A DNA stretch of 64,000 nt from Voacanga thouarsii (lineage: Eukaryota; Streptophyta; Magnoliopsida; Gentianales; Apocynaceae). The notes beneath the pieces are model-generated. The model had not been told where the DNA came from. It saw only the letters and a list, made by a program, of their open reading frames with translations, and ran no database searches. The translations under genes were made by a program, and so were the position numbers. How positions within the stretch are numbered: position 1 is the first letter of the stretch; every line of letters begins with the position of its first letter. Of this stretch, positions 12,042-20,072 are shown piece after piece. The stretch is taken from assembly GCA_026120185.1 (NCBI GenBank), contig JANUWF010001723.1:248001-312000 (forward strand), in the 5' to 3' direction.

Positions 12042-13440
12042 ATGGAGACTCGTAATTCATTTGAAACATGGTCAAATTTTGACTCGGTTTCTGCAGCAGA
12101 TGTTGATGTATTTTCCTTTCCAAACCAACCGCTTCTGCCTAATTCGAAGATAGAAGATTTTGATATGTTTTCCTTTCCAAACCAACCGCTTCTGCCTAAT
12201 TCGAACGCAGAAGATTTTGATATGTTTTCCTTTCCATACCAACCGCTTCCTCCTAATTTCAGGTGAGATATCTTTGAGGGCTTCCATTTGTTTTTAGTAT
12301 GCTTGATAATGAAATTAAACTCTCTTTTGGTTTGTTTTTTATGTAAATCAGTAGAAGTTTTGAACATACTGCTTTGGACCAAGTTGATCTGCCCCTACAA
12401 GAGACTGCTTTTGATACTGTTCCTCTTGATGCTATTCCTTTGAATGAGGATATGCTTGTGCATGATCCTTTCTACTCTCTAATGGATTTTGAACAAAGCG
12501 GAATATGTTTCCGAGTTATTATACATTTAAACATGGATTTTGAATGGTATTACCTTTACTGATATTATTTTTTTTTTCTAGGAGAAATAGTGAGTGGTCT
12601 TGGCAACGAAGTCGGAGTAAGTACTCATGAAATGCATAATATCGAAGTTCAAGATATTATTGCTGACAAAATTCCTGGGGAGAAGAAGATGATTAAGAGG
12701 CAGAGAGAGAAGAAGGGCAATAACTCCCAGACACTATCAAGAGAAACAATTTCGCAGTACTTTTACCTACCAATCAAGAGCGCAGCCAAAGAACTGAATA
12801 TTGGCATAACCCGTCTCAAGAAAAGATGTAGGGAGTTAGGAATTCGTCGATGGCCTCACAGGAAATTGGTGAGCTTGGAGATCATAATCAAGAATGTTCA
12901 GATTCTCTCTCATATATACTTATAATTTACAAGTATGAAACTATGAAAGATTTATAAGTAAATAACCGATGATATCACTTCGATTTACAGGAGATGCAAA
13001 ATAAAGAAAAAGGAGGACATATGGCTGAGAAGAAGTTGAAAGAAGCCATTGCGATACTGGAATGTGAAAAACAGTTGGTGGAAGAAAGTCCTAATACGCA
13101 GTTAGAGAACCAAACACAGAAATTGAGACAAGCATACTTCAAGGCCAAATATAATAAGAAATTTAATTATAATAAACTTAAGGAGATCATAAAATCCCAA
13201 GACTCATTTCGCAGTAATTTTACGGCTAATTCTGCTGCTAGTCTCGATGCTGGCTCAAAGGGGAAAGAAAAGGAGGAGGATGTCGAAAAAGATGAGCTGA
13301 AGTCCATAATTACTAATTATTTGTCTTCCTCTAATGTAAATATTGAAAAAGAACAATTACAAACCTTCATCTTACATTTGTCAGCTCAATTACAAAAGAG
13401 CAACTTTAAGCATATATCCTCAAGTTCATATGAACACTAG
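12042..13440 (+). CDS. RKD-type RWP-RK transcription factor inside element A, possibly a pseudogene
   Basis: Likely exons are 12042-12262, 12352-about 12506, about 12582-12895 and 12991-13440. Exon 3 encodes the RWP-RK DNA-binding domain: ETISQYFYLPIKSAAKEL, LKKRCRELGI, then the signature RWPHRK (12842-12868). Exon 4 encodes the RKD C-terminal helix (KLKEAIAILE, QKLRQAYFKA) and an acidic tail ending SSSSYEH. The short length and single RWP-RK domain fit RKD rather than NLP proteins. Plant RKDs act in the nucleus and control egg-cell and embryo programmes. Oddities: exon 1 has 2.7 copies of a 57-bp repeat. The simplest exon 2/3 join (12506 to 12582) creates a TGA; only a weaker acceptor before 12591 keeps the frame open. 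The exon 3 donor expected from family homology (after the codons for NVQ) reads AT, not GT, so splicing would have to shift to 12896 or 12869. Introns are retained and the gene is antisense to the retrotransposon. Family is certain; function is doubtful. Confidence 0.8.
12108..12262 (+). repeat. 57-bp in-frame tandem repeat in RKD exon 1
   Basis: Units at 12108-12164, 12165-12221 and a partial one at 12222-12262. Each encodes FSFPNQPLLPN followed, in the full units, by an acidic EDFD end, so 19 residues repeat. Units 1 and 2 are nearly identical; unit 3 has drifted (FSFPYQPLPPN). The preserved frame suggests expansion while the sequence was still coding. Confidence 0.9.
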
Positions 13441-13485
13441 TGATATGAATAAAAGATGTGATGCTTATTATTAATGGAAATATCT

Positions 13486-14060
13486 TTTTCCCTTATTATC
13501 TTTTCCGTTTCACTTCAGGTGGCCAGTATTTCTCTGTGATAAGAGAAATATCGAGTGTGTCCATGACCATAACCACGGCCACTGCCACAACTACGACTAT
13601 AACGATGGCTTCTGCTGGAGCCAACAGCATTCACTTTTGGGAGTGCTGTTGAGCTAGTTCATCTGGCTTCATGATTTCTCAATAATAACTCATGTTAAAG
13701 CTGTCAATTTTGGATACCATTTTTCTCGATATTGTTATTGTAGGACATGAAAAGTGGAGAATGTCTTCTCCAATATAACTTCATCAGTAACTTTTTCTCC
13801 GTAAAATTTTTAACTAAAATGTAGTTTTATACATCATGGAGTTCACGATTTTACAATCTTGCAACTTCAGGTGCAACCATTCATACCGTGCAGTGGGTAG
13901 TACGACCATCTTTAGGTGGTCAAATCTTTCTTTTTATCCACATGACATATGGATCTCCTTTTTTTTTAGCATTTAGATGCATTTCTGTATGACATATAAA
14001 TTTTTATTTTTCAGAAATATCAAGGCCTACAAATTCGAATTTAGCGAGATCAATAAATGC
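13486..14060 (-). pseudogene. element A gag remnant
   Basis: Read on the minus strand, this matches the gag N-terminus of sibling elements (an AKFEFVGLDI-like start near 14050) and the arginine/glycine-rich region before the zinc knuckle (near 13500-13640). The middle is deleted relative to B and C, and no continuous frame remains. The match to the family begins near 13486, which fixes the right breakpoint of the RKD insert to within about 20 bp. Confidence 0.7.
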
Positions 14061-14093
14061 GTATCTATCTTCTGGCTTTAATAACGGTAGAGA

Positions 14094-14108
14094 CTCGTGC
14101 TGATAACG
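14094..14108 (-). other. element A primer-binding site
   Basis: On the minus strand the 5' LTR end ATAACA is followed directly by CGTTATCAGCACGAG. The same site follows the 5' LTR of B, and of C with one change. It does not match the 3' end of the initiator tRNA usual for plant copia elements. Confidence 0.75.
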
Positions 14109-14475
14109 TGTTATAAAATTAGGGTAGTGTTAGAATAAAATCTACACACTACACACTAAGAAAATTCTAACTATTCTTTGCACAAGAATTTCTCTTCAAA
14201 CTTCTCTCTTTCTTTCTCTCACAATTCTTTCTCTAATCTTTCTTTCACTAATCTTTCTTTCACAAAATGATGGTGTATTACAAGTTTAGAGAATAGCTCT
14301 ATTTATAAAGCTCTAATTAGTGGATTACATCATGGCATACATCATCTTCCACTAATCTTAATTAGTGGTGTCTCCACTAAATGGTAGACATCCATAAAAA
14401 TCTTCTAATAATTCACATAAATCCATAATTAGTGGAGCCTCCACTAATTAATGGAGATTCCAATAATTCATAACA
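14109..14475 (-). repeat. 5' LTR of element A
   Basis: 367 bp with intact TG...CA termini, a minus-strand TATA box at 14297-14307 and reiterated attagtgga/tccactaat motifs. The target duplication TAAAT follows at 14476-14480. Transcription from this LTR would run antisense through the RKD gene. Confidence 0.9.
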
Positions 14476-14480
14476 TAAAT

Positions 14481-15130
14481 ATTGTATTAGATCGACTTAA
14501 TATGATGATTAAACCTCAACCGTCGTATTATATCAATTTAATATGACGATTAAATCTAGTTGTCGTATTAGTTTCACTTAATACGATGATTTATAATAAC
14601 TATCATATTATATAAAAATAAATATGACGATTACGAAAAATCATCGTATATAAAATATAAAAACTTAATTTAAAAACTGTCAAAGCCTAATATAATGGTC
14701 ACAAATAATATGACAATTCCGTATGGCTTCGTGTTTGATTCTATGAGTACCACAGTTCTTGCATGAACCGTCATTTTTAACTAGCTAATACGACGGCTTT
14801 GGTCGTCATTTTTAATTCTAATTATTAAAAAAATAATTTAAATTTTATTTTATTATTTTTAAATTTGATCACAATACGTTTGGTAAAAAATTTAACAAAT
14901 TTAACAGTTGGATCATTAATTTAATATATTTACAAATGTAAGTGCACTAGATTTTCTCGCTATTGTAATATATTATTCAAATAATCTTTAAATTTAGTCA
15001 CCGAACTTGTTTTAACTTTATAAATATATATTTAGTCATTGATTATTAAACTTTTTTAAACATCTTAAGTTGTCATATATCTGTAATTAAAGGATATAAA
15101 TTTCATTTCATTTCATTTTATTAGTTTTTC

Positions 15131-15176
<46 letters not shown>

Positions 15177-16429
15177 CACAAATACACACATATAATATAA
15201 CATACTATCTTAATTATTAATCCATTCATACGTAGACATTTTATGTATAATTATTATTGTAAAAATAAAATTTATATAATTTTATTTGTCATATTTATAA
15301 TATATATATATATATATATATAATCCAAATAAAAAATTATTAAATTAATTTTTTTAATATTATAAATTAATACGACGGCTGAAAGATGCAACCAGCATTT
15401 CCATTTTAGCATACAAAGATCATGTTTAAGGATGCAACAAGGAGAAACATCAAATCAAGGAAGTGAAAGAGAGAAGTAATAATTCCGCTATCCTTAGGGT
15501 CACATTTTTTTCTTTGGTTCTAGGAACTTGAATTAAAAGTAGTCTTATATTATTTCATGCATTCTATCATAAATTTCTTAAGATTAAAATTTAATTATTG
15601 TTGTTGTTGTACTAAGAACTTGAAGCTAGACATGGTCAGACTACATTAACTATGGAGCTTATCCTACCTCAAAGCTCATTAAGATATGGAATTTTAGCAA
15701 AGGCACAGGCATTTGAAAAACATTGGGAAAAAAATAAAAATTAGCTAAAGATACATAGGGAAATCCTAAGAGATGCGAACAGAATTTTCAAGAAGCAACT
15801 TAGACTTAGTCGTAAATTTTCATTCATCTCAAATTTATTTCAAGGAGTTCATATAATTACACGTATCTTCTGAATTATTTAACAAAATTTCCTGCTATTC
15901 AAATCTAAGTTATTACTAAAATTTCTTATGCTGCTCTTCATATGTCCAAAATTCATAATCTCAGCTCTTGTTTGTTACAAAATCTTTTACGAAAGAATTT
16001 CCTAGCTTTAACTTTTGGAACCCTTTGTGCTTCAATTGTCTTAAGAAATACTTATTATTGCCAATGAAAAGTATCATTATTAAATCCAATGCTGAACACT
16101 AAGAAACAATCATTTCCCAAGAGAGAGAAAATTGGTCATAAACAACAGGGCCTCTATAGATTTATCTGACTAAACGATTGAAAAGGGAATCAAGGAATAT
16201 GCTCTACAATTGTTAACAAATCCAGAAACATGATAATACACTTCTTTCCTTCAGCAGAGAAATTTTAACTAAAAAATCTTATAAAGCCATTGTTCAAAAA
16301 ACATAAATATTTGCAGTTTTGTGCAGCTCATGCATAATTCAAAAACAAAGCAAACGTTAACATAATATAAATTTGATATATTATTTTTTAATTTTGTAAG
16401 ACCGATTAGAGATAGAGTGGTAGGTACTA
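14481..16429. other. CACTA subterminal and internal non-coding DNA
   Basis: 14481-14810 is subterminal repeat territory (several cgtcgtatt/aatacgacg copies). It is followed by AT-rich sequence with (TA)n tracts at about 15134-15175 and 15300-15322, then unrecognised DNA. No gene is visible. Confidence 0.5.
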
Positions 16430-16846
16430 TCTGAGTCTAAGCATACAGAGAAATTGAAGGATCAGATACTCCGGCAATTGTTCTATCCAAAAACAAGAGG
16501 TCATGTTAGGTGCAAGGAAAAGGAACCAATACCAACCTTAGTCAATCAATCATCAAGTTCTGTTGCAAATGTTGAGGAGGTCGTCAAGATTGAGGTTGAG
16601 GCACGTATGCAGGATGAGAAACGAACTGAGATGTAGGCTAAGATGTAGCGTGAGCGAGAGGCTTATGAATTACGTATAGCTACACTTCAAACTATCATGG
16701 AAGCATTATCTCGTAGACTTGATGTAGGTGTATTTAATGTAGCGCTTATACCTCTATCTAGTGCTTCTACGGCATCTCCTGGTGTTGGTTCTACTTCTCA
16801 ACCCGTTGGATCATGTGATCCTGACAAGTCTGTCCATGTTGAGTGA
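16430..16846 (+). pseudogene. degenerate CACTA-associated protein fragment (Transposase_24-like)
   Basis: A frame broken by two stop codons near 16634 and 16646 reads RGHVRCKEKEPIPTLVNQ, then VKIEVEARMQDE, then REREAYELRIATLQTIMEAL. It ends with a serine/proline-rich tail and TGA at 16844-16846. The charged helical stretch followed by a low-complexity tail resembles the C-terminus of the plant Ptta/En/Spm-associated protein family. The position inside a CACTA element supports this. The similarity is from memory of the family and is weak. Confidence 0.45.
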
Positions 16847-17536
16847 CATATTTTGATTTCCTTCTTGTTTATATTTGTATTACTGCTTCTGATCGATTTC
16901 TTGACCTTTTTTTTTAGACTTTGTAGATTATTTATGATTTGAGTATTGAGAATATTGCTTTTGAATTGTTTGGCAATGAGGAAATTGTGTTTTATTATAT
17001 TTGATGTTGAATGAGTTGATTCTATAGTATTTGACTTGAAATTATACGTATATAGGATTAAATACTAATAAAAAAATACTTTAAAAAAACCTAATACGCC
17101 AGTCGTCGTATTTTGTCGTATTTTCCAATGATTAGCAGATTAAAAATGATGGCAACCATAGTCGTATTTGATCATCAAATACCACGACATCGACGTATAT
17201 GCTAGTCAATCACAACGGTTAAAAGTCGTCGTATCTGCTAGTCAAACACAACGGTTATACGCCATCATATGCTCTATTCAAATAAGACAGGTGGAAGCTG
17301 TCATATTTGTTAGTTAAAAATGACAGTTATTTTTAACTAATACGACGATTTTTCTAATCATGTCATTAAATCTTCTGGCCTGATAAAAAATTACTCTTTC
17401 AAATAATTGTCTTATTTGACTGTCGTATTAGCTTAATACGAAAGTTGAGTAATCATCGTTTAGTCGTCATATTTAGCAAATACGACAGTTGTTCGATCAA
17501 CAAACATCGTATTTAGTCCTTATTTTAGTAATGTTA

Positions 17537-17984
17537 ATCTTTTAGTTCTCTTTTTTAATTTTCTCTGAACTTAGTTTCTGGCTCAAAAACTTCCCTGGAG
17601 AGAAGTGCGATTCCTTAGCGCATGAATTCTTTAGAGTCAATCATCTTAGCAAAGTTAGTTCACAATAAAGAGTTTAAACATTAAGGAGTATCAATTAGAT
17701 GTAGCCACTCACAAAATCCACACACCAAAAAAGTTTATAAAATGTCCATCACCCTAATATTTAGTAGTTTCTCAATTTAACTTTGATACTCTCATCTGTC
17801 TAATAGATCCGGGCATGAGAGAGTGCAATGCCATTGCAGGGAAATTTCTACTTTTGCCATTCGGGATAGCATAGAAAAGATATGACCAAAATTGCTTTCT
17901 TCATGCCTCAAGTTTCAATCTGTATGTTCTCTTATGGAGAACACCACAATCAAGAAGATCTGAACAAGGAATTAAATTAGAAGA
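17537..17984. other. intergenic, no gene seen
   Basis: Short unique-looking DNA between the CACTA right flank and a MITE. No coding frame or repeat is recognised. Confidence 0.4.
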
Positions 17985-17986
17985 TA

Positions 17987-18294
17987 CTCCATCCGTTCCC
18001 TTTTATCTGTTCATTTTAACCAATTCACAAGTTTTAAGAAAAATTTCGATTAATTAATTAATATTTCTTATTTTACTCTAAAAAAATCTCTTTTTTTATT
18101 AAAGAATAATTAAATTTCAAATTTTTATATTTAATTTACTTTTATTTCTCATTATAAGTGTACAATACTTATTGTATTAAAAATGAGTATTTGTGAAAAA
18201 ATAATAATTAATATCGTATTAATTTACTAATGAAACAAATAAATTAAGATAAATATTTTAATTAAAATAAAAAAATAAAAAGGGACGGAGCAAG
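17987..18294. mobile_element. Stowaway-like MITE with TA target duplication
   Basis: 308 bp between two TA dinucleotides. The left end is ctccatccgttcccttttat; the right end, reversed, is cttgctccgtccctttttat. The termini match the plant CTCCNTCCGTCCC MITE type. It is non-coding. Confidence 0.7.
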
Positions 18295-18410
18295 TAAAAA
18301 CTAAGAAGAAAGGAAGAGAGAAAGTGCATGTTAACCAATTAAGTTAATGCCCACTGTCAAAAATAAATATTAATTAATATCGCAAAGTAAAAATTAACCA
18401 TATCTATTTA

Positions 18411-18786
18411 TGTTATGATATATTGTGAATTAGTGGAAGCTCCACTAATTATGGATTTTTATGGATGCCCATCATTTAGTGGAGACACTACTAATTAAGA
18501 TTAGTAGATGATGATGTATTCCATGATGGGAAGATGATGTATTCCATGATGTATTATAGAAGATGATGTATGCCATGATGTATTCCACTTATGAGAGCTC
18601 TATAAATAGAGCTATTCTCTAAGCTTGGAATACACCATCATTTTGTGAAAGAAAGATTAGAGAAAGAATTGTGAGAGAAAGAAAGAGAGAAGTTTGAAAA
18701 GAAAAATTCTTGTGCAAAGAATAGTTAGAGTTTTTTTAGTGTGTAATGTGTAGATTTTATTATAACACTACCCTAATTTTATAACA
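18411..18786 (+). repeat. 5' LTR of element B
   Basis: Starts tgttatgata and ends ataaca. TATA box tataaataga at 18601-18610. A near-perfect palindrome lies at 18428-18450 (aattagtgga, 3-nt spacer, tccactaatt). About 23 bp (ggaagatgatgtattccatg and following) is duplicated relative to the 3' LTR. Confidence 0.92.
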
Positions 18787-18801
18787 CGTTATCAGCACGA
18801 G
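18787..18801 (+). other. element B primer-binding site
   Basis: CGTTATCAGCACGAG immediately follows the LTR. Its complement, CTCGTGCTGATAACG, resembles a tRNA anticodon arm rather than a tRNA 3' end. Confidence 0.75.
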
Positions 18802-18903
18802 ACTCTACCGAAGTATTGAATGTTATAATCACGGTGGTACTATTGAAGTGTTCTTGAACAAAAGAGGAAGGTAAGTACTTTTTCTATTTGATTTTGTATC
18901 CAC

Positions 18904-19536
18904 ATGGCAAATCTTACCAAACTCAAGTTCGCAGCTCTTGATATTACTGGGAAAAACTATTTATCTTGGATACTAGATGCTGAAATGCATTTAGCTGCAA
19001 TGGGTCTGGAAGATACCATTGTAGAAGGAAATCCATCATTATCACAAAATAATGCTAAAGTTATGATTTTTCTCCGTCATCATCTTCATGATGACTTAAA
19101 TGTTGAATACCTTACCGTGAAAAATCCACTTATTTTGTGGACTAATTTGAAAGAAAGGTTCGATCACCAAAAGATGGTCGTCCTTCCAAAGGCACAGTAT
19201 GACTGGATGCATTTGCGATTACAAGATTTTAAATCTATTAGTGAGTATAATTCTGCTATTTTTAAAATTAGCTCGCAGCTAAAACTGTGTGGAGAAAATA
19301 TTACTGATGAGGATATGTTAGAAAAAACTTTTTCTACTTTTCATGCCTCGAATGTGCTCCTGCAGCAGCAATATCGAGAAAAGGAATTCAAGAAATATGC
19401 AGAATTGATATCTTGTCTTCTCGTAGCTAAGTAAAATAATGAGTTATTAATGAAAAATCATGAAACTCGACCAACGGGTTCTACTCCATTCCTGGAAGTG
19501 AATGATGTTAGAACTCGTAATTTTGGCCCTGGAAGA

Positions 19537-19568
<32 letters not shown>

Positions 19569-20014
19569 ATATGGCCGTGGCCGTGGACATATATATAGTC
19601 GTGATAAAAATATTCATTATGATCGCAACAGTCAAAATAAAGTTACGAGAAATAATGACAACCACCAGAAGTGGCCAAAAACTAACGTGAAAGGAAAAGG
19701 AAATGATGTTCCTAAAAATTATGAAGATAAATGTTATCGCTGAAGATAAATGTTATCGCTGTGGTATAAAAGGTCATTAGTCTCGTACCTGTCGTACGGC
19801 TAAGCATTTAGTTGAATTGTATCAAGCTTCATTGCAACATAAAAATGTGGAAGCAAATTTTTCTCAACATCCAATAAATAGTGCTGAGAATGATGATATT
19901 GATCCTGAAGATCTTAATATCAATATTACACATATGGATGTATCGGATTTTTTTGAACACCCAGACGGTAGGATAGACCATTTAATTTGTGATGGCAGTG
20001 TCCAAAATAACTAA
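18904..20014 (+). pseudogene. element B gag
   Basis: Begins MANLTKLKFAALDI, the usual start of this copia gag family, and continues through the UBN2-type capsid region (WMHLRLQDFKSISEY). An in-frame TAA lies at 19432. After a run of Arg-Gly pairs (near 19530-19590) a 19-bp tandem duplication (19722-19740 and 19741-19759) shifts the frame. The zinc knuckle (CYRCGIKGH...SRTCRT) contains a TAG in place of the usual tryptophan. The last stretch (19817-20014) ends with a stop that is shared in position by element C and probably D, so the natural gag frame appears to end here. Confidence 0.88.
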
Positions 20015-20072
20015 AGCCTCACCCTGATATTTTTATATTTTTATTTTCATTCTATTCTAATAATATTTACGT

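Larger units (their letters stand above)
9103..14475 (-). mobile_element. Ty1/copia retrotransposon A carrying an RKD gene
   Basis: A complete retrotransposon outline in minus orientation: 3' LTR 9103-9469, 5' LTR 14109-14475 (each 367 bp), and a 5-bp target duplication TAAAT at 9098-9102 and 14476-14480. Polypurine tract and primer-binding site lie next to the LTRs. The LTRs differ at about 13 positions by eye (about 3.5 percent), mostly transitions. Relative to element B, about 1.8 kb from the gag zinc-knuckle flank to the integrase C-terminus is absent and is replaced by about 1.7 kb of plant gene (about 11776-13485). Protease and integrase core are missing and gag is internally deleted, so movement would have needed proteins supplied by other copies. 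It is inserted in the CACTA element. Confidence 0.88.
9002..17533. mobile_element. CACTA (En/Spm-type) transposon, interrupted by a copia element
   Basis: The left end at 9002 reads cactacaaacaacaaaa. The right end, reversed from 17533, reads cattactaaaataagg, a decayed partner of a CACTA terminus. Both ends are flanked by TTA (8999-9001 and 17534-17536), matching the 3-bp target duplication of this superfamily. Both subterminal regions (about 9030-9090 plus 14481-14810, and 17090-17520) are dense in copies of tacgacgg/ccgtcgta in both orientations, as expected for subterminal transposase-binding repeats. Without the nested copia element it is about 3.15 kb. It has no TNPD-like transposase frame, so it is non-autonomous. 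A fragment resembling the second CACTA-associated plant protein lies at 16430-16846. Confidence 0.75.

Noticed and set aside
16440..16850. Possible host gene with a coiled-coil protein
   Set aside because: Two in-frame stops and position inside a CACTA element make a transposon-associated remnant more likely.
19447..19665. Minus-strand Thr-rich frame (TTTTTTTTTT run)
   Set aside because: It is the antisense of the gag Arg-Gly repeat (cgtggtcgtggt), not a gene.
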